Assembly: GCA_012295275.1 (NCBI GenBank)
Contig: CM022671.1
Coordinates: forward strand, 23,856,822 to 23,920,821
Direction of reading: 5' to 3'
Source: Chrysomallon squamiferum
Taxonomy: Eukaryota > Mollusca > Gastropoda > Neomphalida > Peltospiridae
DNA length: 64,000 nt
This document shows positions 11,901-25,424 of this stretch, piece after piece. Numbering within the stretch: position 1 is the first letter of the stretch; the number at the start of each line of letters is the position of its first letter. The notes beneath the pieces are model-generated. The model was not told the origin of the DNA. It ran no database searches and saw only the letters and a list, made by a program, of their open reading frames with translations. The translations under genes were made by a program, and so were the position numbers.

Positions 11901-14900
11901 TATTAATGTATTTGAAATCTAGAGATAATAATATGTTTACATTGAAACACGTGATAATGTTTATTTCAGTAACATATCTCCAGTCAGAATAAATCCAACT
12001 CCTCAGCAGCATTCGAGTCGCCCTTCTCTGTTTAAAACAAGTTTCACGGCCATGCAGAAACAACATGTCCAAGGGTCACCAGTCTTAGAGCAGGGCGAGG
12101 CAGAGACTTGGCGGTCAGAAACAATACTTCAGGTGACTTTTATCTTCCAATTTCTGTACCCGTTCTGTCAGTAGACACTGAGTTATAAAAATTAATTACA
12201 CTTTGAGATCTTTTCTAGATATATTCTGAACTATTATTTTAAAGGTTGATGTTAATATTTGAATGTCTATACATGTCACCAATTAAATTATTATAAAGAT
12301 TAATGTTAATATTTGAATATATATATATATATATGTTTATTACTTTAAGGTTAAATGTTTTACGATTTGGATATTACTGACTGAGTTTTTGTAAAGATTA
12401 GATCTCGGTATATACTAAGCCAATTTTTTTAAACATTATTTTGTTATTTACTTATTTGTTGAATTATTATTATTTTAAGGTGTTCGCTGAGTTTTGGCTG
12501 AACCAGAATTCTCATGATATGGGTAGAGCAGCCATCTTTTCACAGTCATCACCAGTCAGTATTTTTTTCTTATCACTTTAAACTATCCTCAAATTTATAC
12601 TTTAATTAAAGTTTATATGTTAGTGTTTATTGGCTGTGATAAATTTTTATTTATTTATTTATTTTTGTAGTATTTTTAGAAGAAATGTTCAAACTGTGTT
12701 AAAGTTTTATTTGAAATTTACCATGCCGTGTTTTTTAAAACTTTACATTGTAATATCATTTCCTTTAATTTTTATTTTAATGGACCTGTGGCCTTGTGAT
12801 ATTCAAAAATTCGGTTAGAACTATCTGAAATCATATTCAGTTTTTGCTTTTTGTACATAAGTATTTACTAAGCAAATGTAAAATGCTACTACTGAGAACA
12901 ATTATTTGAAATTTTCAAAAGTGAAAATTATTAGAAAAGTGGGTAAACCACATGATTCTGACATAGAGAAAACTAGCAAAAGTTAAGTAATCAATAAACA
13001 AAGTAATTCATAAGTAATTTTTATATCATTAGCATTTAATCCTTCATATAAATTTATTTACATGTAATATTTTATTTAAAATAGCTGATACATTTCATTT
13101 ACTGCATAGTGTTTACCTAATGATTCTGTCATTGAAAGTGATCACTTAGACACCAAATGAGAAACAAAGAATGAACATATTATTATTATTGTTTATTGTC
13201 AGTAAATTAGAAATTATTTGTACAATGCAAAATACTTGAATAAAGCAGAATCAGATAATTTCGAAAGATAGCTAAAATAACTGCAAGCAAGGCATGTAGG
13301 TCTAATATGTCTTTATTTTAATATTATATGTGACTAGGGAGTAGTTAAAATAATTTGCTGTACAAACTGATGCATTCATTACCTTCTGCAGAATGGTCTT
13401 TTAAATATTTAATGTAAATTAAGTTTAACCAGTTATTAATCTTTAAAAGATTTATTAGTAATTTAATATGTTAGTTATATTTTTGGTAGAAAAATTATCT
13501 GTTTTCAATCTCTCGCTTTCAAGTACTCGGCACGATACATGTTTGAGAGAGATCCTTTTTCTTCCCTGTTTGTAAGTATGGTGTTACACAGTATATATAT
13601 ATATATACATATATATTATATCAGATACACGCATGTGGATTTATATGTGTTAATATGGTTATTGTCTTCATCTGCTTGTTGTTTCATTGTGTTTACTTGT
13701 GAAATGCTGATGCATGAAGATATAACTTTTAATTTTCATTTATTTATACGTTGTTTTTTTTTTTCATTTAAAAAAAAAAAAAATCTGTATGTGTTGTTAT
13801 TATTTTGTTTCTTCCATTATTGGTATGGTTAGAGTTTAGTTTCTGTTGTCTGTTTTTAATTATTATTTTATTTTTCTTGTTCTTTTTTTTTTTTATTAAA
13901 TAATTTTTTAAAAAATTTGTTGAATTTTAATTCTTTTCTCTTTCATTTCTGTTTATTTAATTTTAATGTTGACTTTGATTTCTGGCAATAACCTGTTATC
14001 GGAAATCCTTAGAATGTATAGATATTACTGTACAATGTTGTTGCTAAATTGTTTATTTAGTAATGTTAACTCTTTGTATGTGCATTTTGAATTCTAGTTT
14101 TAGATAATATTTTTAATTTTCAGTGCTATATCAGTGAAAAAAAGAAGGTTATAGTTAAATAAATAAATAATAAAACTTACATAATTTACAAATTGATAAA
14201 AAAAAAACCAGAGATAAATGCTAGTGATGTTTTTATCTTATCGCTATTGTTAGTTTTGCTTACATTAAATGCTCATTTTTATTTAATTTGTTTCTTTATA
14301 ATTCTTTTTGATTATACAATGTTTTTTTGTTTATTTAAAATTTTTTTAATCTCTTATAAATAATAATGAGATTGCTGTTTAAATAAAATATGTACATGTG
14401 ATTACATACTTAAATTAAAGTTATTTAAGCATTTCATACATATATATTAATAAATACTGTATACTATACAGATAATTGCTGAAAGTTAGTAATTTATAAC
14501 AAACCCTATTTAGCTGGTATTTAATACTTTCTACAATTTTAATTTTTTTGTAAAAAAAACAACAGGTAACTTGCATTAAAAAAAAATGGGTACATAAGTG
14601 TTGTTTCACAACCCTTCACACTACAGAGTGAATCTATGAAGATTTAAATAGATAAAAATTAGCTAATTTTGCTTAAAATTGAAGCTTTTATATACTTAGT
14701 TTTAGGTGACAGTATTTAACTTAAAATTTACATTTATTATAAATATAATAATTATTATTATTGTTGCTGTTGTTTTTGTTATTAGATGATTTGTTATAGG
14801 CACATGCTGCTTGCTTTTGTGAATACAGGTGGAGGAAAGAGGCACCCCTTTCCATTTATATATTTTCTTTTTCATGCTTTGGGTTTTCTCTCCAATGTGT

Positions 14901-17900
14901 TTATTAATTTTAATTTTTATTACCAAGTACATAAAGATTAATGACATAAAACAAAAATTACAGAAAGATTTTTTTGAGAAAACAGTCCCCAAAAAACAAC
15001 ACAGTATTCTATTAATTTACTTAAATTATTAGATGATGAATCATTTAGGCAACAAAATAATTTTTATTATAAGACACAGTATGTTCTGAATCCAAGAATT
15101 TAATTACTTTTTATGATAAAGTTACTGAATCCCATGGTTGCTGTATTTTTTTTTTTTTTTTAAATTTATTATATAATCTGGCTTTTTTTTAAATTTTAAA
15201 GATAAATGGTAACATGATATTTGTTAAGCTATAATATTTAGGTTTCTTTGAATATATCTGTTCATTTAGCAGGGACACACACAATCATGCCCACTCGCAG
15301 TTGGTAAGTGTAATCATTACACTGGGATATAGTGTGCACATTGCAGATGATATTACATAGCTAGTCCACCCCTGTGATACCAAACAGACTGCCACTGTAT
15401 AAGTTATGTAGATAGGAGAACATTTTGTTGTCTTTAATTTGCACTGTGTTTGTATAAAAATCATTATACAATAGAAAGATTCTTACAGCACTAACTTAAC
15501 CTTGAATCTTGAACATGTATTCATTAATAAAGATTTTAATTTGTGAAAAAAAAAAAATTAGGCTCTGCCACTGCTCTTGAATAAAAAAGACACCATAAAT
15601 AATGTTTTGAGGATTATCAGAAGACATATTTATTTTTTAAAATATGTGTCAGCATTGAAGGAAATGGTTACAGTGAACAAAGAAACTAATGGGTAAGGGG
15701 AATTATTTTGGTAGTGTTTTTACTGATGAATTTTCTTAATAAGTTAATGATTTATTTATTTATTTATTTATTTATTTACTGTACAGGAACGTTTTATGCC
15801 CACCCATAACCATGCCAAAATTGTACGATGTCTTGTAAAGCATTTGCACTTCTTTACCAATACTGCAAGCGAAGTGATTAGCTCCCCTTATCACCATGCT
15901 GTTCCAACACCACTAGATGTCTTCAAAAGGTAGAAATTAAAATTTTAATATGCCAATTCAAAATTGTTTTTGCTTTCTTTAAAACTTTTATTTAACCTCA
16001 AATTAGAAGGTCTGCTGAATGCTAATAACATTTTAGAGATTTTTAATTTATGCTGAGAATTTTAATACTGAGATTTACAATTTATTACTTATAAGTTTTC
16101 CATTTGTAAAACTTAATTTATCTTACTAAATTCACATTCATAGAAGAAAAGAAAAAAAAAAAGAAGAAAGTTATATTTTAATACTAGGTTTTTTCAGTTA
16201 TGGTATCTTATACCTACTAAATTGCTATGTGTGCACTTCAGGTATAATTATATTCTATAGCAATAAGAATAGATATCTGACGAGCAATTTTGGTAAATGT
16301 TAATAAGTTAGATATGTGATTTATTATTTCATAATTATAACTGTTGTTTATTAAAAACATTAATAAAAAAAACACACACACAAACACAAATACATATATA
16401 CATATAGTTATTATATATTTCAGAACAACTGTACCACAGATTATGCAGAAGAAACTTTATGGGTTCCTGAGATACACATTTGACAAGTGGCCTCTAGATT
16501 CTTCATTTAGATGGGTAAAAAGATATTGGTTTGGTTTGGAGAGGTTCATGAAATGGGGTACTGTAATATTTAAAAAAAAAAAAGCCAAAATAAAAGTAAC
16601 CATTTGTCATAAAAAAAGAAACTAGTACTTGTTTTTTATGGCAACAAAAGGTGATTACTTCAATCAAGTTTCAATTCTGTAATATAAAAAAAAATACCAA
16701 TTTTTAATTTTTGCCATGCATCTCTCCTTAAAAGTAGAACAGATTTCAAAACAAATTATTTATTTGATTTTTGATTATTTATTTTGTTATTTTTTTTAAT
16801 TTTTTTAATTTTTATAAATGATAAACTGGAAAAATTCAAATGTAATACATAATTATTAGTACCTCTGAAAATAATACAGATTACTGTTAATTTTACTTGG
16901 CATTTTTAATCATATAAAATATTAACTGTTAATTTGCATTGTAGTTGTGACTTTTATTCAGATTTTGGAAGGTTGGTTAAGTTACATTCAGCCCTGGCGC
17001 TATGTGGATCCACAGAAATTATTAATGGGTTCAGAATATGACTTGTTCGGAACACTAGACAGACATGTGGACGACAGATGGTAAAACATAGTCTTCTGTT
17101 TTCTTTCTTTCTATCTTTCTTTTCTTGTTTATTTATTTATTTTATTTTATTTTAATTTTTCATTTTTTTTATATTATTTTTTTTCATTTATTTATTTATT
17201 CCCTTTTTTATTTTGATAATGATTTTTTTTTTTTTTTTTTTCTTTTCTAAGTAGACTCGATTTCATGAGCATAACAATAATATATTTTAAGACAGGAATG
17301 TAAATATACATTATCAAATACTGATTTTAAAATGTTATTTTTGAGACTGTTGGTGGTGGTTGAAATATAATGTATTTTTATTGTTATTTTTATTATTATT
17401 TTTTTTTAGGACTTAGCACATGCCTATAGAAAACTTTGTAAATTTTCAACCTTTTCACATATAAATTTATATTAACTTGATAAAATTAAAATAAGTGTTA
17501 GAATACCTCTTACAAATTTACATACACAGAATATTTAAAATGTTGACTTGATGATGTAAAAAAATTTAAATATTTGCGGAACAATAAATTTACGGTTTAC
17601 TTGACTAAAATACTGATGTTATATTATTACTCAGGGAGCAGTTTGTGGAGGACAACTTGCTGTTTTACACAGTGTTGTTTCAAAGGTTCATAATCCGAGT
17701 CTATCGTTTTGATCTCACATCCATGCAGAGTGCAAACATGCTCTTCAGAGTCACAAAGGTAAGTAATGCTTTTTCTGTTGCGTTTTTCATGTTGTTCTTC
17801 TGTTCCACTCTCTTTTATAGTGCAGTTTCAAATGTTTATTGACCTTATAAAAGAGCTTTTATTATTTTTATTTATATACATATATTTTTTAAACCAATTT

Positions 17901-18378
17901 GTTATTTGAAGATGCTTACATACTAGCAATTCACTACTTAAATTTTTTAATTCTTTGATTACTCTCCAGTATTTTAAATCATTTCTGGACCCCATTGTTT
18001 CCACTTGATGTATAGAATCTCTACTCAATAACAAAACATTTTCTGATAAATATAAAGAATGATAATTTGGGGAAAAGAGAACTACAGCTGAATATGCTCT
18101 GTAGAACTTTTCATTTGAAAAAGTGAAATTGTTTAGTCATATTGGTTTGAATATAAAAAACTTTGTCTAATTTGGAATTGTTAATATCTCTGATTTAAAA
18201 CCACATATTTTTTTTTTTCTTTTTTTTTTTCCTCTGCAGGTAATGAACTTGCCAAATTTGCCTGCACTTATCTTCAAAGGTAATTATAAAAAGAGTAAAT
18301 AAAAACAGTACAGAACATTTGTTGGGAAATATTAATTATTCTGGAATGTAATTGGCATACATTATGTTCTATGTCTGA

Positions 18379-18410
<32 letters not shown>

Positions 18411-21400
18411 TTTCATTGAAAACAAAATAAAAGCTAACCTGTCCAAAACATTTTTTTTTTTAAAACAATGTTGTTAAACAAATACTAATTCATTTATTTA
18501 TTTCATACATGTGCATGTACACTCTGACAGTTGATTAAAAAATGTTTTATCTATAGTTAATTGATTTGTGCTGGTATCAATTAATAAATTCTCTTAATGA
18601 CAGCTGAAAGAGAGCTGTTCGGCTCGTTCCAACCGACACATGTTCCTATGACACCCGACCTCGGCAACAGCTACCTCTCTGGACTGCCACAGATCACAAT
18701 GCCCCTACCACCACAGCTGTCTGAGTTTGAGCATCCCAGTTTTCAGTACCAGCCAATGTTTGGGGACGCAATGAGCAGAACTGTGAGTAATCTAAGTAAA
18801 AATAGCTTTCTAAGAGTAATTGTTACCATATGCCATATATAGGTTAAAAAAAACAATTTAACAGTTAGTGTCATAGTAATTTATTTTGTGAAAATCAGTT
18901 ATAACCCTCCCAAATTAAATATATATAAATATATTAAAGATTTTATGCTGTAGTAAAATCACAAGTAGTTAGTCAGTGTAAAACAAATGACAGAACAGTA
19001 AATGACACCTGTAAATTGTTCATAAAATTTTGAAGTCGCATATAAAAATGTAAAATGATAATGTAACTTTAATTATACCTTTTCATCATTTCTGAACAAG
19101 GTTGGCAAATTTGTTAAAATGTTTCATGGTACTCCGTTAGTTATAATACAGTTTCTCTGCTAACAAAATTTTTAATAGTGCATTTCATTAGCAAATAATG
19201 AAAAAAAAAATTAAACATTTCTCAAACATTTCCAATAAACAATGTAACTAACAGAATTTCAGTAACAATATTTTATCAGTGTGTAAAAATAATATCAGTT
19301 GATATATATATTTACCTTTTCATTTCATTTATAATGCAAATTATTTTATTTGTATTTAATTTTTGTTTAAATTTAATTTTTACTGCTTACACGTCAACAC
19401 ACATTATTATTTTTTATTATTATTATTGTTATTATTATTATTATTATTATTTATTTATTTATTTTTTTATTTTTTTATTATTATCATTATTATTTTGTAA
19501 TAGGGTATTTAGTTTGAAAATAATGCAGGTACTAACTCTTTCATTCTACAGATTCAAGAACTAATCCAGCTGATACTGCAAGCCTATCACACGGTGCAGA
19601 TGTGCCAGGTGACGCCCAGACAAGAAAAGTCTGGTTTCTGGGACTGGTTGATTTCAGTGTTCACTGATTCTGATTTGTTTGCTGTTGACAGTGCCCTTGA
19701 ACGCAAGAGAACAATTCAGCTTCTCGAAATGTCAATGAAGAACTTGTCATCAGTGTATGAGGTTTGTTTGACATTTCTTTATATATATATATATATATAT
19801 AGAAATAATAAAAATAAAACAACAATAATCATAATGATATATAATAATAATAAATTTTAAATTATTTAAAAAAAAAAAATCAATAATTATAAATTATTAA
19901 TAATTCAGAAAATGATTAAAAAAAATTAATTTAAAAAATTCAGAAAAAAAGAAAGAATTATTAGAGATAAAATAGTGGATTTTAATCATTCCAGCTTTTT
20001 TAGAAATTTTTAATTTGTCCTTCATTAAATATCACATTTATTTTAACTAAATATGCCAGCCTAGGTTATACTTTCAGATATTAAGATGATACTGTCACGA
20101 AATCTGATATGCTAGAACTACTAATGGTTTTATTTTCTAATTTATATATTTTTAATTATTTATTTATTTATTTACTTATATTAAAAGTAAAAATAAATTA
20201 AATTAAATAAAAATATATAAATGAAAAAAATAAAATCACAGTAGGTTCTAGCCATATTTTTAGAGGTGGAGTGTAAATCAGTAACATTATATCTAACAAT
20301 ATTTTGAAAAAGTCCTTAAGAATGTTATATGCAGACGTGCACACACACACATGTATATCCACATATACACATATTAGTTTCTTCACTTTTAGAATCAACT
20401 CTTTTCTTTCTCTTCCAGCTTCCCTTTCCTTCACAGCTGCCCAACCAGACATTGCCACTAGACACATCAGCACAGACATCCTGTCTGGATGAATCTCAGA
20501 TGCCAGACTGTGTGGAAACAGAGCACGGGCCAGAGTTAACAGATCTGGGAAAATACCAGGTTTCATAGATTTTTATCTGTATATACATCACACACATCTA
20601 CACTGAAAAAAAAAAAAAAAATCCCTACTGAAATTAGATCTTACTTACTCATGAACCATTTATGTATACTTCATTATAGAAAATTTTTTTACAATTTTAT
20701 TTTTTATTTTTTATTTAATTTTTTTTTTTTTTTCTTGCCTTCCAGTCTGTCATGCTTCATATAATCAAACACCTAAAGTTTATTCGAAAATAAATACTGC
20801 AGTTAATGACAGTTTATTGTTTGATTCTATTTAAACAACAATGAGTAGCAAGTTTAGTTGATACCATTAAATCTGAAAATGTTAAAAGTAAATAAGAATT
20901 ATTTTAAGCTGAAACAGTATCACATAATATTACGATTAAAACATATCAAAATTATCAACTATCAAAGCATGGTATATACAAAAAGCAAATCTTACTAAAC
21001 TTGTATGCCCTCAGAACTGAACAGTTCCATAGTCCTGTGATATGCAAATGCAAAAATCAAGTAAACTGAAAAAAACCTCCAAATCAAACTTTTTAGCTGG
21101 TGATAACATTGTTCAGATTTGAAAAGTTTCACTGCAGTTGCTAATTCACATCTATCATCCTGCTACAGTCAATATCTGACATTCTAGAGCACCTAGCAAG
21201 TTTTAACAACCTGTGTTAGGGAATGTATTACTTAAATGTGATGATATGTCTCAAAATGTTGGTGATTCCTTAGATTCTGCTGATGTTGGTACACTGTGGC
21301 TGTTCTTGTTTAAAATATATTTTTAATAAGTTGACAAAAAGAGACAATATATTAACAAGATATTTAAGTGTAGCAGCACATCCTAATACAATGTTCTGTT

Positions 21401-22260
21401 ATTTACAGTGTGTTTCAGACAATGTATTTTGTTGTGTATTGTTTAGATTATCAAAGGGCTGAGAAAATTCAACATATCCTGCACCGGAGATCCTGAGATG
21501 CAACCAGTGAGAGGTTTTGAAAATGCAACTCTAGTTAAAATATTACGTCCAATTTCTTCATTTATCAACTTCCAGGTAATATATAATTATTGTTTAAACT
21601 CTGAGTTAAGTTGATTGTAAAGTTTATTTAAATGAAGCAAGATGTCGGTTTTTTATATGACATCATGTTAAAGCTGTCATGGTGAAAGCTTTTACTCACT
21701 GTCAAAAAGTAAATACAATTATAGCAACACTCTTTGTAATTCAGTTTCTTTACATATGTCTGAAATTATTATTATTATTTTTTTTTTTGCATTATTTTGT
21801 TAAGGAGGGGTAATAGAAAAAATATTTACAATTAAAACTAGATTTCATTTTTTTTATTGAGAGAAAAATTAGCATTAAAAGAACCGAATGTTTTTTAATT
21901 TTGAAAACTTTTTTTTTTTTTTTTTTTTTTCAGTTTGGTGATAAGATTGAAGGGTTGTACAACAGGAAAGATTTGCTAGGGAAACTTGCCAAGGTTTATT
22001 TATGTCCTCCACTTAGACCTCGTCAGAAAATCACATCTCCTATGTCCAAAACAACAGCGAAAATATTGAAACAGCCAAGACTGAGTCTCCGGTTTCTTGC
22101 CAGTTACTATAATCTGGGAGGCTTGTTTGCTTTATTCGTTATTCTGTGTGTCATTGGTGGAGGACCGATGTCCTTTCTGTTTGTGCTTCTTCTGATAGTG
22201 TTGCTGTATGGTTTATTAGCAACTGTCATGAAAACTAACACAGGTTTGAAGGAAGATTAA
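8938..22260 (+). CDS. SMPD4: Sphingomyelin phosphodiesterase 4 (neutral sphingomyelinase 3), complete gene
   Basis: Eighteen exons join in one frame of about 809 codons: 8938-8967, 9626-9709, 9979-10188, 10628-10724, 11207-11426, 11970-12132, 12480-12554, 13524-13571, 15787-15929, 16424-16514, 16962-17080, 17635-17758, 18240-18279, 18604-18782, 19552-19761, 20419-20559, 21447-21575, 21934-22260 (TAA). Human SMPD4 is about 830-866 aa. Recognisable conserved blocks include FEYFMFHFAYYLIN (exon 5), TWRSETILQ plus VFAEFWL (exons 6-7), FDKWPLDSSFR then ILEGWLSYIQPWRY (exons 10-11), DLGKYQ then IIKGLRKF and GDPEMQPVR (exons 16-17). The last exon carries RLSLRFLASYY and a hydrophobic hairpin at about residues 762-800, the family's C-terminal ER/nuclear-envelope anchor. 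The family is linked to sphingomyelin turnover and nuclear-envelope/nuclear-pore biology. Exon 4/5 are joined by an AT-AC intron. Least certain are exon 1 (a 10-codon start, phase-compatible) and the 48-nt exon 8. Converges on SART3. Confidence 0.9.
10725..11206 (+). other. U12-type AT-AC intron in SMPD4
   Basis: The intron starts ATATCCTTTC, a perfect match to the U12 AT-AC 5' splice site, and ends ...GTGTAC. A TTCTTAAC branch-site match puts the branch A at about 11196, 10 nt from the 3' end, the spacing typical of minor-spliceosome introns. No GT-AG pair joins the flanking exons in frame. With ATAC ends, the phase-1 junction gives ...LALG then AFEYF, which aligns without gaps to the SMPD4 family. 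Confidence 0.9.
13524..13571 (+). CDS. SMPD4: Probable 48-nt SMPD4 microexon
   Basis: Sixteen codons (YSARYMFERDPFSSLF), flanked by a TTTCAAG acceptor and a GTAAGT donor, in phase 0 at both ends. It can therefore be included or skipped without changing frame. It falls in a part of the protein where the family alignment is loose, between the VFAEFWL block and the ERFMPTHNH block. Supported by splice sites and open frame only. Confidence 0.55.
15264..15400. repeat. Possible interspersed repeat in SMPD4 intron
   Basis: This stretch of higher complexity and G+C than its intron contains a short element with an AG before and GTAAGTG after, but no frame-compatible coding length. Wording such as CATTACACTGGGATATAGTG resembles the tRNA-like tail of molluscan SINEs. 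Weak. Confidence 0.25.
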
Positions 22261-22673
22261 AAGTTTGATTCAGTTTCTGTGGTTCAAGTTTGCTGGAGAT
22301 GGAATTCCTAACTAACAAGACCATAACAAGGTGCTTTATTTACAAGTCTGCATTTAATGAACAAAAATATTTTAAAGCTGTTTTTGTCTTTTCAGTCTGA
22401 TTGTCTATTATTTTATTTCAAATGGAATGTGGAAACGGTGAATGATGAGAAACGTATTATTTAATTATTATTTAGTGTCGAAGCTCGTCTGGTTCTGTTC
22501 ATAAGTTTAATTGCACATCCAGTGACATCAACTGTCTGAGTGCAAGATCAGTGAAGCTTTGATGGCAGTATGCAATTTTGTAAATGTTTTTTTGTATGTA
22601 AAAACAATTTTATGGTTAAGAATACTTGATTCCATGAAGAAAAATAACAAGTACATCTGTGATCAGGATTAAC

Positions 22674-22679
22674 AATAAA
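22674..22679 (+). terminator. Candidate SMPD4 polyadenylation signal (proximal)
   Basis: AATAAA on the plus strand about 415 nt after the SMPD4 stop. A second AATAAA at 23574-23579 is followed by a T/G-rich stretch and could serve as a distal site. Which is used cannot be told from sequence. Confidence 0.4.
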
Positions 22680-24543
22680 GACAAAAACTGTCAGAGGTGT
22701 CCATATTTTTGTGGATTCACCAATATACTGTTGGTTGTTTTTTATTTTTTTAATAATGATGTAACCTTTATTGTTGTTATTATTAATTTCCTATTTAAAT
22801 CATGTTATATATCCTGTCTTATTTTTTATTTTTTATTTTTGTTACTGACAGCTTTATATCAAATGAAGTATTTCATCTAAAACAGGAAAAAAAAAAAAAT
22901 CTTAATCCCTAACTGGATGTCAGTCATGTATTGCTTGTTACTGAAAAGTCTAATATTTTCTATTACCGTTTTTTTTTTTTTTTTTAAACTAAATTTTCTG
23001 ATACGTTTACTTAACAAATAAAAATTGTGATCAAATGTTTAAGAAAAAATAATAGTATTAATTGCCATTTCATTAAAAGCTTCTTTTTAATTGACAAAAT
23101 ATCTCGTTCTGATAAAGCTTTTGATGGTCATCAGCAAATAAACATTCATATGTTTCAGAAACATGCTGAACTGGCTGCATTCAGTTCTAAAGATAATTAG
23201 TGGAATGGTATTTAATTTTTATTTATTTTGTTTCATTTATATGTGATTGAAATGAGCAGGTACATAAAACTTCAGCAATTTCTAAATGTTCTATAAATCA
23301 GTGGTTTTTGGGTCACCATCCTTGACATCCTTTCTTCATCTTCAGCCTGTCTATTTCATTCAAGCCATTTCATAACACTGTAAACAATATTGATTTACAA
23401 GTCACAGGCAGGAGAGAGAGGAGAAACTGCAAATGATAGATTTTTCATCACCCACTCAGAAATTCCCATTTTCTGCTGAAGGACAGTATCACATTCTGGG
23501 AACCACTGATGCTGCTTGCCTAATTTCTACAATGAACTAGCCAAAATGAGAAGACTAAGAACATTTAAAATGCAATAAAAACATCATATGTTAATGACTT
23601 TCTGTGATTTTATTGTTTTTATTATCTGTTCAGAATAGTTGTCTGTTGTCTTCCAGTATTGATTTTTATTTTTCTGATTTAATTTTTTAACCAATGACAA
23701 AACTTATGAGTAGTGTCTTGACATTTTGATTTTTAAAACTGCAGTTAAACTGAACTGGAAGCTGGATGTATAAAAATAAATGTTTTTATGTATGTGGATG
23801 TAAATACAGATGTCCTCTTTAGTTACATGTTGCCCTTCAGTTTGCATAACTTCATTATAGAACACAAAATGTATGGTCTGAATCTGAAGAAATTGTAAAT
23901 GATATTTAATGCTTTATGTGTGGAAATACATCTTTTTTATGAATAAACATGGTGCTGTATTTTGGAATAAAGATATTTGATAGTTTTGTCTTCAACTGCA
24001 TGAAAAACAAGTGAATTAAGTAGGTTAACAAAAGTCTAGCAATATATGAGTATTTCCATATTTCATACAAACTTGAAGTAACAAGAAAAATAGACATTAA
24101 ACATTTGTCTTATAGGAAGTATAAATTTATAGTAAATCAAGGAGATAAATGGTCCTGGATTTTTTATTTAGAAGCTGTTACATGTTATCTTTGAAGTTAT
24201 TAAATTTTAGGTTTTTTTGTTGTTTTTTGTCAGCCTATATAATATATTAAAGCTAAAAAAAAAATAATAATATAAGAATGCAACTTAATTCAACAAAATA
24301 TTTGATGGTCAGTATGAAAGATATTAATATATATTGCTTAGTTTGTAACTAACTGTTGAAGTAAACCTTTTGATTTTAATCCAAAATGTGTAATTAAAAA
24401 AAATAAATAAAATAAAATAAAAAACATTTGACACTATATAAGTACTTAAAATCTTAGGTAAACTAATAATGCTTTAACTACACAATTAATATGTAACTCA
24501 TTTAGTGAAAACAAAAAATAACAGATCTTTAATGAATAATGAC

Positions 24544-24549
24544 TTTATT
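24544..24549 (-). terminator. Candidate SART3 polyadenylation signal
   Basis: AATAAA on the minus strand about 875 nt beyond the SART3 stop codon. Position and hexamer fit, with no transcript support. Confidence 0.4.
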
Positions 24550-25424
24550 CATCTCATTCATACAACAAAAAATGTAAAAACTTCTTACAACAAAATGATG
24601 TATACATAACAACACCCAACAAACTTTTCATAACATTTAACTTAAAATCATCTTGTTCATTTTCATAAAATATGAAATCATTAAAAAAAAAAAAAAAATT
24701 AAGTTTCAGCCAAATACCAGATAAAAAGAGGAATTACTTGGATTTGCCAAGTGAGAGTCAGAAAAAAATGTACTGAATGTTAAATATCAGTTTTAATCAA
24801 AGATGTTGCCAAAGGAATATATGTAAGAAAAGTATAATTCAAGGTCTTCTGTGAAGGTGGTTCTCATAGAAATAATTGCAATTCTGAAAAAAAGATTTCT
24901 GAAAATTCTGGATTTTCATGTCTATCTTTAAAGTAGTAGTTGGGGAAAAAGTTATAATTATTTAGAATACAGTTCAGCCATTATTCTCAAGCTTTAACAC
25001 ATTACACAGAGTCTGATAACTGGTATGGTAATGATGAAATGCGTAGCAAGTGCTATATATAATTTTTATGAAATACATTAATTAACATATTTGCATGTAG
25101 AGGAGCCACAGTCAGAACTGGCAATACATAAAACTGATCTGTTAAGGAGGTCTGATACTGACTGCAGCCCTATTTTTATTCTCACTTAAACATTTCAGAC
25201 TGAGTATTAACATTTTTTTTTTTTTTTTTTTTTTTAAATCATAATTAACTAATAAAATGATTTCACACTTTTTTTTTTTTTTTTTTTGCAGTAAGGTTTG
25301 AAGGCAAGACTTAAAGTTTACATTTCACCATTCTAAGATAAATATATCTTCACCACAAGATATTTTAAACCCAGCTGTCGCACACTGACAAAATCCTGTC
25401 AAACACACACTCAGTAACAAAGTT

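Larger units (their letters stand above)
22261..25424. other. Convergent 3' UTRs of SMPD4 and SART3
   Basis: No coding exon seen. The left part should be the SMPD4 3' UTR with candidate poly-A signals at 22674 and 23574. The right part, about 24541-25424, should be the SART3 3' UTR: TTTATT at 24544-24549 reads AATAAA on the minus strand. About 1 kb of AT-rich spacer separates them. Confidence 0.55.

Noticed and set aside
15270..15304. Candidate extra SMPD4 exon with AG before and GTAAGTG after
   Set aside because: Lengths of 31 or 34 nt break the frame between the flanking phase-0 exons, and the segment resembles repeat sequence.
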